Assembly (NCBI RefSeq): GCF_002563795.1
Contig: NZ_PDJL01000003.1
Span: 744,001 to 808,000, forward strand
Direction of reading: 5' to 3'
Origin: Vibrio sp. ES.051
GTDB taxonomy: Bacteria; Pseudomonadota; Gammaproteobacteria; Enterobacterales; Vibrionaceae
DNA length: 64,000 bases
Numbering within the stretch: position 1 is the first letter of the stretch; each line of letters opens with the position of its first letter. The position numbers and the translations under genes were made by a program. Under the pieces are notes generated by a model, which was not told where the DNA came from, did not search any database, and worked only from the letters and a program-made list of their open reading frames with translations. Positions 43,226 through 52,894 of this stretch are shown here, piece after piece.

Positions 43226-44518
43226 CTATTTAGCCCCACGACGCGCCTTTAAACGTTTCACCATCGCAAGACGGCGCTCTGCTGAGCCTTGGTCTGTTGC
43301 TGACTGGTTTGGATTATTACGGCGACCTTGGCGATTCTTAAACGCTGGTTTTGAATTCAGTTTTTCGATGTAAGACTCACGTTGTTTTGGCTCATAACCC
43401 GCCAGTTCTATACGACGAATACGTTGCTGGATTAAGTTTTCAACCTGAACTACTGTCAGCTCTTCGTCACGGTTTACGAACGAAACCGCATGGCCTTGCT
43501 TACCTGCGCGGCCGGTACGGCCAATGCGATGGACATAGTCTTCCGCTAAGAAAGGCATGTCGTAGTTAACTACATGAGGCAGATCTGCAATATCTAACCC
43601 ACGAGCCGCAACATCCGTTGCTACCATCACACGCACTTTACCCGTTTTAAACTCTTCAAGCGCACGACGGCGAGCACTTTGGGCGCGGTCACCATGGCAA
43701 ATTACGGCTTTGATACCATCGAGCTTAAGCTCTTTGACAACTTCATTTGCGGTTTCTTTGTAGTTCACAAAAACCAATACTTGTTGCCAGTTTTTACGAC
43801 CTATCAATTCAGAAAGAAGCTCTGTCTTACGTTCTTGATCGACTGGGTAGAGCACGTGAGCAACCGTTTGTGCTGTTGTATTTGCACGCTCTACTTCAAT
43901 ACGCTTTGGTTTACGCAGAATATCATTCGCTAGCAGATTGAGTTGGCTAGACGTCGTTGCTGAGAACATCATGATTTGAGGATTTGTGTCCACATCTAAC
44001 ATGATCTTACGAACGGCATTAATAAAACCCATATCTAAAATACGGTCAGCTTCATCAAATACGAGAAATTCGAGATGGGCTACAGACACGTTACCTTGCT
44101 CAAGATGCTCTTCCAAACGGCCTGGGGTCGCGACAAGGATATCAACGCCATTCTCTAACGCCGTGACCTGAGAGGACATTTTACGGCCACCAAAAACCGC
44201 CGCCACCGAGAGGCTGGTGTACTTCGTGTATGCTTTGATGTTGTCCGCTATTTGCTCTGCAAGTTCTCGAGTAGGAGCCAGGATAAGCGCTCGCGCTGTC
44301 TTACGAGAGGCACTGCGGCCACTGTCTAGCAATTGCTGAATCATAGGCAACGAAAATGCCGCCGTTTTACCGGTACCTGTTTGTGCTGTAGCGAAAATAT
44401 CATGGCCTTTACGAGCCATTGGAATCGCCTTCTGCTGAATTGGTGTTAACTTTTCATAACCGCATTCTGCCAGTGCTTTAACCACTTCTGGCGCAAAACC
44501 TTGAGATGAAAATGACAT
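43226..44518 (-). CDS. rhlE: DEAD-box RNA helicase, RhlE type
   Basis: The 430-residue helicase has all core motifs: Q-motif GYEKLTPIQQ, AQTGTGKT, PTRELAEQ, VFDEADRILDMGF, SATTS, VATDVAARGLD and HRIGRTGRAG. The C-terminus is short and basic (FKNRQGRRNN...KRLKARRGAK), as in RhlE proteins of ribosome and RNA turnover. It lies in a neighbourhood with a cold-shock protein and an RNase R paralogue, which suggests a role in RNA metabolism at low temperature, but it is transcribed separately. Confidence 0.9.
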   Translation of the reverse strand: MSFSSQGFAPEVVKALAECGYEKLTPIQQKAIPMARKGHDIFATAQTGTGKTAAFSLPMIQQLLDSGRSASRKTARALILAPTRELAEQIADNIKAYTKYTSLSVAAVFGGRKMSSQVTALENGVDILVATPGRLEEHLEQGNVSVAHLEFLVFDEADRILDMGFINAVRKIMLDVDTNPQIMMFSATTSSQLNLLANDILRKPKRIEVERANTTAQTVAHVLYPVDQERKTELLSELIGRKNWQQVLVFVNYKETANEVVKELKLDGIKAVICHGDRAQSARRRALEEFKTGKVRVMVATDVAARGLDIADLPHVVNYDMPFLAEDYVHRIGRTGRAGKQGHAVSFVNRDEELTVVQVENLIQQRIRRIELAGYEPKQRESYIEKLNSKPAFKNRQGRRNNPNQSATDQGSAERRLAMVKRLKARRGAK

Positions 44519-44701
44519 TGAGCGTATTCCTTAAACAAATCGCTTAAATAGCTTAAAAATTTTAGCCGTGCACTATACCCGAATTTTAGTGATATATCTC
44601 ACTTTTCTCACTGATAGCGTTAACTTTACATGACGTCCTGAAATGGACAGTGAATGATTCTGTTTAATCTGTTCACCGCTGAAGTTGCACCTAGAGAAAC
44701 C

Positions 44702-45688
44702 TTACAACTCAATACCTGATAATTTTAGTAGTATTCGTTCCAGTTCGTCCCACGGCAACAACTGTGAGTCAATCACTTCTATGCGTGACTCAAAACCTTC
44801 AAGACTCATTTCATTCACACTTACAACGCTATTTGCCACATTAAATGCATAACAACCTTGATTGGTGTTCACGACTGCTTTTACGCGCTCTGCTGTAAGA
44901 TCAGAAATCATCGAGAAGAATTGGTCAAAGTCGAACTTATATTCTTGGCCAAACAACCAGCCACAGCTGAAATAATCCTGCCCTTCATTCTCTTTACGTA
45001 CAAATGCGGCACCCGGAGGTAACTGAAACTGTGGTTCTTGATCTGCATGTTCGTGATGATGTAATTCGATACAAGAAGACGCGCTACCATGTACACGTTC
45101 AATATCTAATACTTCTAAAGGTAACTCGCCATTATGAATGAGCTTACTGAATACCTTTGCAGGGGATTGGTCCGTCACCCAGTCGTTAAATACATCGATA
45201 TCGTGACTAGAACAAAGGTCCACTTTGTTACCAATCACTACATCTGCACTGTCTAATTGATCGATAAAATTCTGATTGAAGAGGTATTTCTCATCGCTCA
45301 AATTACGCGGGTCCACTAAAGCAATGGTCGCTTTGAGGTCGACATATGGCTGATATTGTTCCGAAGTAAGTGTCGCGATCACTTGTTTCGGATGGCCAAG
45401 CCCTGTAGGTTCAATCAATAAACGATCTGGTTTTTGACGCAATAACGCCGTGATACCTACAGACATAGGGACCCCTGCCGTACAACACATGCAGCCGCCC
45501 GGTACTTCCTTAATCAACGCACCTTGATCTGTCATTAACGCGCCATCAATGCCAATCTCACCGAATTCATTAACCAATACTGCCCAGTTTTCCTTCGCTG
45601 GTTTGTTCTTTAACAAACTTAGAATTGTCGTCGTTTTACCGACGCCTAAAAAACCAGTCAGTATGTTAGTAGGTACTCGATTTGACAT
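44702..45688 (-). CDS. CobW/COG0523-family GTPase (metal-chaperone type)
   Basis: The 328-residue GTPase has Walker A GFLGVGKTT, the invariant CxCC motif in GGCMCCTAG, a GNKVDL guanine motif and a His-rich stretch ELHHHEHADQEPQF before the C-terminal CobW domain. Family members insert or traffic Zn, Co or Fe. The start at 45688 has GGAG 6 bp upstream; a GTG at 45703 is less likely. No Zur box was seen upstream, so the metal is undetermined. Confidence 0.88.
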   Translation of the reverse strand: MSNRVPTNILTGFLGVGKTTTILSLLKNKPAKENWAVLVNEFGEIGIDGALMTDQGALIKEVPGGCMCCTAGVPMSVGITALLRQKPDRLLIEPTGLGHPKQVIATLTSEQYQPYVDLKATIALVDPRNLSDEKYLFNQNFIDQLDSADVVIGNKVDLCSSHDIDVFNDWVTDQSPAKVFSKLIHNGELPLEVLDIERVHGSASSCIELHHHEHADQEPQFQLPPGAAFVRKENEGQDYFSCGWLFGQEYKFDFDQFFSMISDLTAERVKAVVNTNQGCYAFNVANSVVSVNEMSLEGFESRIEVIDSQLLPWDELERILLKLSGIEL

Positions 45689-45976
45689 GTTTTTCTCCGA
45701 CACGTTTGTGCATTAATGCTGTCGCAAAGTATACGGAGAATGTGATTCGCTTCAACGCTTTTATTGTGGCATTTAGTGCCTTAACTGGATTGATTTGCTC
45801 TCCACTTTTTGGGAACAATCAGAATGGCTTATCGCTTCTGTTCGCTTAACGTCAGAAAGGCTGGCTGGCGTCAATAACAATAACTCTATCGTCCAACGTC
45901 GAAGCTTGGTTTCCCACCACAACTTAGGTAGAGTACCCGCCCACACAGTATCTACAATTCGAAGAGATTGAATACA

Positions 45977-46225
45977 ATGAACATTGATAACCAAGTAATC
46001 GAAACCATTGAAGAGCTAGAGGCGTTTCTGCACTTAGTAGAAAGCGGAGCACTTGGTCTTGAAGGCGTGACTGGTGTTGCACTGGCGACGACAAACACTG
46101 ACGGTCGTCCGTTTGTTGCCGTTTTAGGAGAAAAACACCACCTACTGCTAGGTCGTTGGGTTTCACAACACGTATACGACAATGGTAAAGATATCATTCG
46201 TAACGGTCCTACGCGTAAGCACTAA
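45977..46225 (+). CDS. small conserved-looking protein of unknown function
   Basis: The 82-residue acidic protein starts MNIDNQVIETIEELEAFLHL and ends NGKDIIRNGPTRKH. AAGAGA lies about 9 bp before the start. It has no signal peptide or membrane segment and shows a mixed helix/strand pattern. Two minus-strand frames overlap it and are less convincing. No family was recognised. Confidence 0.65.
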   Translation: MNIDNQVIETIEELEAFLHLVESGALGLEGVTGVALATTNTDGRPFVAVLGEKHHLLLGRWVSQHVYDNGKDIIRNGPTRKH

Positions 46226-46531
46226 GGTCGCCAACCTTTCTTTCATAGTTGGCTGCTTTATACTCCAAGAGTATGGTTTGAAACTTATACTCTTGGGTCT
46301 CAAAGAAAAATTAAAAAGAAAAGGGTAGCCTTTATTAATTTTATAGGTATACTGCTCATCAGCTCTTAAGGAAAGAGCTATTATAAATGCAATTTAAGAT
46401 CAAAGTTTCTCTCAGTTCCACATCGATTTCCTCGTTTACGTTCCTGCGACAAAATAGTTATCTCTAAATCATATAGTAGCACTTGATATTAGCTAAACAA
46501 TCAATATTTAAAAATCAATATAGAGGTATCT
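46226..46531 (+). promoter_or_regulatory. long leader region of the cold-shock gene with two hairpins
   Basis: The region contains a 10-bp inverted repeat CCAAGAGTAT/ATACTCTTGG (46265-46296, 12-nt loop) and a second hairpin AGCTCTT/AAGAGCT (46361-46379). Cold-shock genes of the cspA type commonly have long structured leaders; these hairpins could be part of one, or the first could end the upstream gene. Confidence 0.45.
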
Positions 46532-46744
46532 ATGTCTAATAAATTAACTGGTTCAGTAAAATGGTTCAACGAAACTAAAGGTTTTGGTTTTATTTCTCAA
46601 GACAATGGCGGTGATGACGTATTTGTTCATTTCAAATCTATTGTTTCTGAAGGTTTTAAAACGCTTACTGACGGCCAAAAAGTAACGTTCGTTGTTGAAC
46701 AAGGTAATAAAGGTTTACAAGCAGCTCAAGTAACTGCAATGTAA
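46532..46744 (+). CDS. CspA-family cold-shock protein
   Basis: The 70-residue single cold-shock domain has RNP1 KGFGFI and RNP2 VFVHF and starts [19 protein letters not shown]. It would bind single-stranded RNA and act as an RNA chaperone. It is followed after 325 bp by an RNase R paralogue in the same direction, suggesting co-function in RNA turnover in the cold. Confidence 0.95.
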   Translation: MSNKLTGSVKWFNETKGFGFISQDNGGDDVFVHFKSIVSEGFKTLTDGQKVTFVVEQGNKGLQAAQVTAM

Positions 46745-47069
46745 ATTTTTAAGTGGCATCAACCCAGTCGGTGCCACAATGTCCTCTCCCTCTATAGTTC
46801 GTTACTCACGTAACAATCCTATCACTCAAGTTTATATACCCAAATCACTTAAACATTAAAGTGCCAGTCTTAACCTTTAATGACGTTAATTAATAACACT
46901 CATCAAAGTCATTTCGGTATATAGTCTTTAGGCTACTAAATCGCCTATCTTACAATTCCAGTTCGGAATTAATTTATTCTGATCCATTTTTGGATCAACT
47001 TCGCCTCGTGCTTTGCTCATATAAACAGATTTATATATTGAAAGCGATTGGCGAATATAAGAGAACTAC
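46745..47069 (+). promoter_or_regulatory. leader between the cold-shock gene and the RNase R paralogue
   Basis: A hairpin-forming GTGGCA/TGCCAC lies just after the cold-shock gene, without a T-run, and GATCCA-TTTT-TGGATC lies at 46981-46996. The remainder is AT-rich; a promoter or long leader for the exoribonuclease is likely. Confidence 0.35.
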
Positions 47070-49316
47070 ATGAAATTAGATATATCTGCCCAATCAATAC
47101 AAAGTACTAACTACGAACATATTATTCCTAGCCGAGATTTTATTCTAAGTCTATTCGACAAATTCAAAAACTACTTGAGTCATGAGCAGATCTCCCGCTC
47201 CGCAGGTTTGGATGAAAAACCCCAAAAAGACGCACTAAAAAAACGTTTAAGAGCAATGGAACGCGACGGTCAACTCATTTTTACTCACCGTAGAGGCTAT
47301 AAAAAAGTGGATCAAACTGCTTTGGTTTCCGGCAAGGTCAGCCTCCACACCGACGGTTTCGGCTTTGTAACCTATGACCGCAATGAAAAAGACCTTTTCT
47401 TACCTAAACATCAGCTGGCTCATGTGTTTGATGGCGATATCGTACAGGTTTTAAAAGGAAGCGCTCAGCAACAAGGTCGCTCAAATCATCGCTTAATTAA
47501 GATAATAGAACGTAAAACAACCCACATTGTCGGCTTGCTGAAGAAGAAAGGCGCAAACTTCTATTTGTCGCCAGAGAGTTCGAAACTCTCTCAAGCAATT
47601 CAGGTCAACCCGAATGAACTTACTGCCAAAAGCGTGGGTAAACTCGTCCACTCCAAAGTTACGGCTTATCCGGATCACAGACAATCAACCACTGTTGAGA
47701 TAACTGAAGTGTTAGGCCGAGCTGGTGAGGCTGGTATTGAGATAAAACTGGCGTTACGCCGTCACGACATCAATGACAAGTGGGATGATGACGTACTTCA
47801 TGCAGCCTCAGCTTTTGGCTCTCACGTTGCAGAAAAAGACAAAACATCACGAGTGGATTATCGAGACTTACCTTTCGTTACCATCGATGGTGACGATGCA
47901 AAAGACTTTGATGATGCGGTGTACGGCTACCAAATGGATAATGGTCAGTGGAAACTGTTCGTGGCGATTGCAGACGTCTCTCATTACGTTCAGCCAAACG
48001 ACGACTTAGATCTTGAAGCGCAGTCTCGTGCAACATCGGTTTATTTCCCTGGGTACGTGGTACCAATGCTACCTGAGTCATTGTCTAACGGTTTATGCTC
48101 GCTCAATCCTCATGAAGATAGATTAGTCATGGTCTGCGAGATGACCTTTGACGATGAAGGCAACATGTTGGATTCGGAATTTTCTGAAGGGATCATCCAC
48201 TCACACGCTCGATTAACTTACGATGAAGCTCACCGTATTGTTTTGCAATCAACTGGAACAACACACTATTCTGGTCAAAATCCAAAACAAAATATTGATC
48301 AGCATTTAGTGAATCTTTATCACTTATATTTGAATTTATCCAGTCAGCGTAAAGTTCGAGGTGCCATTGACTTTGACACGCAAGAACTCGCTTTTACGTT
48401 GAACAATAAAAAGAAAATCGATTCAATTGTTCCTGTTATTCGGAATGACGCTCACCGTATGGTCGAAGAATTTATGTTGTGTGCCAACGTTGCCACCGCG
48501 CAATTCTTGCAACAACATAAAATACCAAGCTTATACCGCGTGCACTCAGGTCCTCAAATGAAGAAGTTGTCTTCATTGAGAGTCATGCTTGCAGATAGAG
48601 GGCTCACTTTAACTGGCGGTGATGAACCAACCCCTCATGATTACAACTCACTATTAGCGCAAGTAAAAGGTTTGGATGAATGTGATGTCATACGTACCTT
48701 GCTATTGCGCTCTCAAAGCCAAGCTGAATACTCACCGAAAAATATGGGTCACTTTGGTTTAGCGTATGACGCCTATTCACACTTTACGTCTCCCATTCGT
48801 CGCTATCCGGATTTACTCGTTCACCGTGCTATTCGCGCCAAACTTCGCGAACAAAAAACAGGTAGGTTACGCAGTTTGCTGTTGAAGTTTAAACCAATCC
48901 GTCAACTAACGGGAGCGGCAAATAATTATCCTTATGACGCGAAAGACGTTGAGCAGTTAAGTTTATACTGCTCACAACAATCCCGTCAGGCTGATGAAGT
49001 GAGCCGTGAGGTAGAGAGTGCCCTAAAGTGCCACTACATGAAGCCATTTATTGGACAAAACTTCACGGGGACAGTTTCTGGTGTGACACACTTCGGCGTA
49101 TTTGTTGAGCTAGACCAAAACCGAATTGAAGGTCTCGTACCATTATCAAGCTTTCAAAATGGAGGAGAGTTTGAATTTGATGGCGTTAAGCAGAAAATTT
49201 TCAGTCAAACTGCGACTTTCACGCTTGGCACCAAAGTAAACATTAACGTTAAAGACGTCGACTCTAAACAAAGAAGAATCATGTTTACCTTATCAGATCA
49301 AATAGAAGCAAACTAA
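47070..49316 (+). CDS. RNase R-family 3'-5' exoribonuclease
   Basis: The 748-residue protein has RNase R architecture: an N-terminal helix-turn-helix-like region (SRDFILSLFDKF...RLRAMERDGQL), cold-shock domains (GKVSLHTDGFGFVTYD...DLFLPKHQL), the RNB catalytic core with TIDGDDAKDFDDAVY and HFTSPIRRYPDLLVHR, and a C-terminal S1 domain (GTVSGVTHFGVFVELDQ). It lacks the long Lys-rich tail of the usual housekeeping RNase R, so it is probably an accessory paralogue. A strong terminator follows. Confidence 0.9.
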   Translation: MKLDISAQSIQSTNYEHIIPSRDFILSLFDKFKNYLSHEQISRSAGLDEKPQKDALKKRLRAMERDGQLIFTHRRGYKKVDQTALVSGKVSLHTDGFGFVTYDRNEKDLFLPKHQLAHVFDGDIVQVLKGSAQQQGRSNHRLIKIIERKTTHIVGLLKKKGANFYLSPESSKLSQAIQVNPNELTAKSVGKLVHSKVTAYPDHRQSTTVEITEVLGRAGEAGIEIKLALRRHDINDKWDDDVLHAASAFGSHVAEKDKTSRVDYRDLPFVTIDGDDAKDFDDAVYGYQMDNGQWKLFVAIADVSHYVQPNDDLDLEAQSRATSVYFPGYVVPMLPESLSNGLCSLNPHEDRLVMVCEMTFDDEGNMLDSEFSEGIIHSHARLTYDEAHRIVLQSTGTTHYSGQNPKQNIDQHLVNLYHLYLNLSSQRKVRGAIDFDTQELAFTLNNKKKIDSIVPVIRNDAHRMVEEFMLCANVATAQFLQQHKIPSLYRVHSGPQMKKLSSLRVMLADRGLTLTGGDEPTPHDYNSLLAQVKGLDECDVIRTLLLRSQSQAEYSPKNMGHFGLAYDAYSHFTSPIRRYPDLLVHRAIRAKLREQKTGRLRSLLLKFKPIRQLTGAANNYPYDAKDVEQLSLYCSQQSRQADEVSREVESALKCHYMKPFIGQNFTGTVSGVTHFGVFVELDQNRIEGLVPLSSFQNGGEFEFDGVKQKIFSQTATFTLGTKVNINVKDVDSKQRRIMFTLSDQIEAN

Positions 49317-49391
49317 TAACCTTACACGGCATGCTTGGTAAGCCATTGTAAAAAAACTTTATAACAACGTGCTCTTTCTTGCACGCTGTTT

Positions 49392-49425
49392 GCCCCGAAA
49401 GATCCAGCATCTTTCGGGGCTTTTT
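49392..49425 (+). terminator. Rho-independent terminator after the RNase R paralogue
   Basis: A perfect 12-bp stem GCCCCGAAAGAT/ATCTTTCGGGGC with a 5-nt loop is followed by TTTTT. Confidence 0.93.
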
Positions 49426-49609
49426 GTCACTTTTCCTCGCACAACTCCCCCTCTTACGCCTAACTATATAAGTACTCATTAGCTCAAACAGAATGCACTT
49501 CCTTACTAGTTCGCGAGCTCAGCATCACAATTTAAGCAACTGGTCACACAATAAGTTTAAAATTTTGGGTATAAAAGTATCAGTACTTTCGTTAACTAGG
49601 ATGTAAATA

Positions 49610-50833
49610 ATGAAGAACTCTTTCGACCTCACCATGCCCAACGAAGATGGATACTTTGGTGAATATGGTGGCAGCTTTGTACCTCCAGAGCTTGAACAAA
49701 TCATGCACGATATCAATGCGGCCTATGAGGCGTGCAGCAAAGACCCTGAATTTAAAGCTGAGTTGACTCGCCTCTATAAACACTTTGTTGGGCGGCCTAG
49801 CCCAATCTTTCATGCGGAAAACTTGTCTAAAAAATACGGCACAGATATCTATCTGAAACGCGAAGACCTCAACCACACAGGCGCACACAAAATTAACCAC
49901 TGTTTAGGAGAAGCAATTCTCGCTAAAAAGATGGGAAAGAAGAAGTTAATTGCCGAAACTGGCGCAGGTCAACATGGCGTTGCTCTCGCTACCGCTGCCG
50001 CACTGGTTGGTTTAGAGTGCGATATTTACATGGGTGAAGTCGACATCGCGAAAGAACATCCCAATGTTGTTCGTATGAGAATTCTTGGCGCCAATGTTAT
50101 TCCGGCTACGCATGGACGCAAAACGTTGAAAGAAGCGGTCGATGCTGCATTTGAGGCTTACTTAAAAGATCCAGACACGCAGCTTTACGCCATTGGCTCA
50201 GTAGTTGGCCCTCATCCATTCCCAAAAATGGTTCGAGACTTCCAATCTATCATCGGTAACGAAGCACGAGTGCAATTTAAAGACATGACCGGAACGTTAC
50301 CCCACAACCTCGTGGCTTGTGTCGGGGGTGGCTCGAATGCTATGGGATTGTTCAGCGCATTCCTAGAAGATGACAACGTCGATATTCACGGTGTCGAACC
50401 TGCTGGCCGTTCTTTACAACAAGTCGGTGAACACGCTGCGACTCTAACACTGGGCGAGCCTGGCATCATGCACGGGTTTAAATCCTACATGCTGAAAGAT
50501 GAGCAAGGCGAGCCGCAACAAGTTTATTCAGTGGCAAGTGGGCTGGATTACCCTTCAGTTGGCCCTCAACACAGTTATCTGAAAGACATCGGTCGTGTTA
50601 ATTATGGCTCAATCTCCGATGATGAAGCCATTGATGCATTCTTTGAGTTGTCACGTGAAGAAGGGATCATTCCAGCGATTGAATCCGCTCATGCTGTCGC
50701 ATACGCCATCAAACTCGCGAAACAAGGAGTGACTGGTTCGATTCTGCTTAATTTATCTGGCCGTGGCGATAAAGACATCGACTTTGTGGTTGAAAACTAC
50801 GGCGCAAAATACGGCATTGAATCACTCATCTAA
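49610..50833 (+). CDS. trpB: stand-alone tryptophan synthase beta chain
   Basis: The 407-residue PLP enzyme has the TrpB landmarks: K94 in [11 protein letters not shown] (Schiff base), catalytic E116 in ETGAGQHG and the phosphate loop GGGSNA. No trpA or other trp gene is adjacent, and the gene has its own terminators on both sides. It would condense indole with serine; alone it may salvage indole or take another substrate. It is likely a second copy beside the chromosomal trp operon and could have been acquired by transfer. Confidence 0.92.
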   Translation: MKNSFDLTMPNEDGYFGEYGGSFVPPELEQIMHDINAAYEACSKDPEFKAELTRLYKHFVGRPSPIFHAENLSKKYGTDIYLKREDLNHTGAHKINHCLGEAILAKKMGKKKLIAETGAGQHGVALATAAALVGLECDIYMGEVDIAKEHPNVVRMRILGANVIPATHGRKTLKEAVDAAFEAYLKDPDTQLYAIGSVVGPHPFPKMVRDFQSIIGNEARVQFKDMTGTLPHNLVACVGGGSNAMGLFSAFLEDDNVDIHGVEPAGRSLQQVGEHAATLTLGEPGIMHGFKSYMLKDEQGEPQQVYSVASGLDYPSVGPQHSYLKDIGRVNYGSISDDEAIDAFFELSREEGIIPAIESAHAVAYAIKLAKQGVTGSILLNLSGRGDKDIDFVVENYGAKYGIESLI

Positions 50834-50859
50834 ACCTTATCATCCTTTTTACTTATTAG

Positions 50860-50891
50860 AACAAAGCCACCTATTGTAAGGTGGCTTTGTT
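50860..50891 (+). terminator. Rho-independent terminator after trpB
   Basis: A perfect 13-bp stem AACAAAGCCACCT/AGGTGGCTTTGTT with a 6-nt loop is followed by a T-rich stretch. Confidence 0.88.
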
Positions 50892-51216
50892 ATTTGTCTT
50901 TAAGCGTACTCACATCCGTTTCAGTGGTTTCACCACACTATCTAAACCTTCAATTTTGAGAGCCAAACACAACTTGAGCTCCCCTAACTCACCACTTGGC
51001 CTGCCTTTCTTATCGATCAATAAAAAAACAAATTCCTAGGGGAGTTTCATTTATTGCTGTCACTCACTTTTGGACAAAACGTTGTTTGATCTCTTACATA
51101 AATTAGCATTACTTCAGGCAAGGTGGTCTAACCAGATAGATCTCGTGTCTAGCGGAATGGTGACTTTTCACCGACTCAACGCTGGAAAACAGTAATGTTA
51201 ATAGGCGAGGAACACT
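50892..51216. other. intergenic region with no recognised feature
   Basis: The only pattern seen is CTCCCCTA and TAGGGGAG about 55 bp apart (near 50978 and 51037). No coding region was recognised. Confidence 0.35.
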
Positions 51217-51879
51217 TTACGCTCCCCAACTCAGTATGGGCCAATTGCGATCAACCCCAATGGTTCTTAATCTAAGAGATGGATTAACAAGGTAGGTATA
51301 GTCAGCATACTCACACAATGGTAAATCGTTAATGGAATCCGTAAAAAAGTGAATCTCCGAAAAGGACTGTGCCGTTTCATTCAGCCACTGCTCTAGTCGA
51401 GTAACCTTACCTTCACGATAAGTCGCTATTCCGTTTATTTCAGAACTGTAGCAAGCTTGCTGTTCGATCAGGTCGATTCCCAATGCAGTTTTAATACCTA
51501 AATGACGAGCGACAACTTCAACTAAAAAAGTGACGCTAGCTGAAACAATAATTATATCAACTTCATCCTGTATTAACCTCTCAATCAGGGACTTAGACTG
51601 AGTAAACTGCTTAGGTAGAATATAACGCTTCACACACTCTTCAACCAGCTCACTTATCTGTTTTTTTGGGATGGTAGCAAGAGGTTCCAGAGAAAAATCT
51701 AAGTAGCACTGAATGTCCATTTCCCCTTCTACGTAGAGGTTCATCAGACGCCTATCTTCTTCAATAAAATTACGATCAGTTACGATGCCTTTTTCGACTA
51801 AAAATTCGTTCCAAATCATAGAACAATCCGCTTTAATCAGTGTTTCATCCAAATCAAATACGTACAAAGGTTTAGACAT
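51217..51879 (-). CDS. HAD-superfamily phosphatase, subfamily IB
   Basis: The 220-residue protein has the HAD motifs: DLDET (nucleophile D9, acid D11) near the N-terminus, the IIVSAS motif II, and the late acidic motif FFTDSINDLPL. The layout matches phosphoserine-phosphatase-like HAD-IB hydrolases. It lies at the end of the phosphonate region beyond a transporter remnant. Its substrate is unknown, and a phosphonate role is only suggested by position. Confidence 0.82.
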   Translation of the reverse strand: MSKPLYVFDLDETLIKADCSMIWNEFLVEKGIVTDRNFIEEDRRLMNLYVEGEMDIQCYLDFSLEPLATIPKKQISELVEECVKRYILPKQFTQSKSLIERLIQDEVDIIIVSASVTFLVEVVARHLGIKTALGIDLIEQQACYSSEINGIATYREGKVTRLEQWLNETAQSFSEIHFFTDSINDLPLCEYADYTYLVNPSLRLRTIGVDRNWPILSWGA

Positions 51880-51966
51880 TATTTTTCCAATTAATCATAT
51901 CAGAGCGTTAATCAAACCAGAGACATCATTTATGAAATGTCGCTAATGAACAGTAGTCCCCAAAAC

Positions 51967-52113
51967 TCACTCGATAAGGATGGCACATGCAGGAAAGCAG
52001 GCTGCCATGGTAAAAGCGAGCCCAGCAGAGTCTGAATTGCTTTTACCAAGGATGTTACAACCTGCATGGAGAACAGCAGAAAACACGACGAGACTAATCG
52101 CCAACAAATTCAT
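51967..52113 (-). pseudogene. N-terminal remnant of an EamA/DMT-family transporter
   Basis: Forty-eight codons start MNLLAISLVVFSAVLHAG and look like the first helices of a drug/metabolite transporter (LHAG-N-LGKS motif), but the frame stops after about one sixth of the normal length. No continuation was found in other frames before the HAD gene, so most of the gene appears deleted. Confidence 0.6.
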
Positions 52114-52180
52114 TTCAATGTTCCTGCCTGAATAAAATAAAGGGCTCCGAAATGGGGCCTTAGATAATGAAAAAATCCAC

Positions 52181-52885
52181 TTAACGATTGAGTTCCGCAA
52201 GAGATTCAATGCTGATGGCATCATGTCGCCAATACTCGATATCGCAATCAATCAACTCACCGTGTTGGTTGTAGTTGATACGTTCAACCACCATTGCAGG
52301 CGTACCAGACGTCGCGCGTAATGCCTGTGCCACCTCACCCAACAAAGTACTCGTCGAAATTCGGTAGCGAATTTTTTGATACGTCACCCCGTAGTGCTCA
52401 CGATAAATGTCGGTTAACGAGTTTGATAAATCATAAGACAACAAGTTGGGAAAAATCTCTGGGCGAATATAGTTCGTGACATAAACCACTGGACGCTCTT
52501 CTAAGTAACGAACGCGGTCGACACGAAATACATCGGAAAACGGCTGAAGATCCAACAAACGAGCGGCCAATTTATTAGCCAACGTCCCTTTTGCTGCCAC
52601 TAACTCCGTTTTTGGCACACGATTTTGCGCTTTCGCCATGTTCGGGAAATTCAATGTTTGGGTTGGGTCGTAACGCAATGGCTCGGGAGAGATAAACCAA
52701 CCTCGACGATCTTCGCGATAGATTCGACCTTCCGCTTCCAGCAATGATAAGGCTTCACGCAGAGTGACACGCGTAGTATCGAATGACTCCGCCAATTTAC
52801 GCTCTGCTGGCAGTTTTTGACGCGGCGATAGCATGCCCGCTTCAATCTGTTCAACAATCGAATCTTTAATTTTTACGTATTGCAC
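52181..52885 (-). CDS. phnR: GntR-family regulator of phosphonate utilisation
   Basis: The 234-residue protein has an N-terminal GntR winged helix (QKLPAERKLAESFDTTRVTLREALSLLEAEGRI) and a C-terminal HutC/UTRA ligand domain (VDRVRYLEERPVVYVTNYIRPEIFP). It starts 9 bp after phnU, so it is the third gene of the phnT-phnU-phnR operon, matching known PhnR arrangements. It probably binds the three TGGTATxxACCA palindromes in this locus, with aminoethylphosphonate or a metabolite as effector. Confidence 0.88.
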   Translation of the reverse strand: MQYVKIKDSIVEQIEAGMLSPRQKLPAERKLAESFDTTRVTLREALSLLEAEGRIYREDRRGWFISPEPLRYDPTQTLNFPNMAKAQNRVPKTELVAAKGTLANKLAARLLDLQPFSDVFRVDRVRYLEERPVVYVTNYIRPEIFPNLLSYDLSNSLTDIYREHYGVTYQKIRYRISTSTLLGEVAQALRATSGTPAMVVERINYNQHGELIDCDIEYWRHDAISIESLAELNR

Positions 52886-52894
52886 GAAGTGTCC

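Noticed and set aside
45773..46197. Several minus-strand frames overlapping the 82-residue gene
   Set aside because: The plus-strand frame has the better ribosome site and more protein-like composition.
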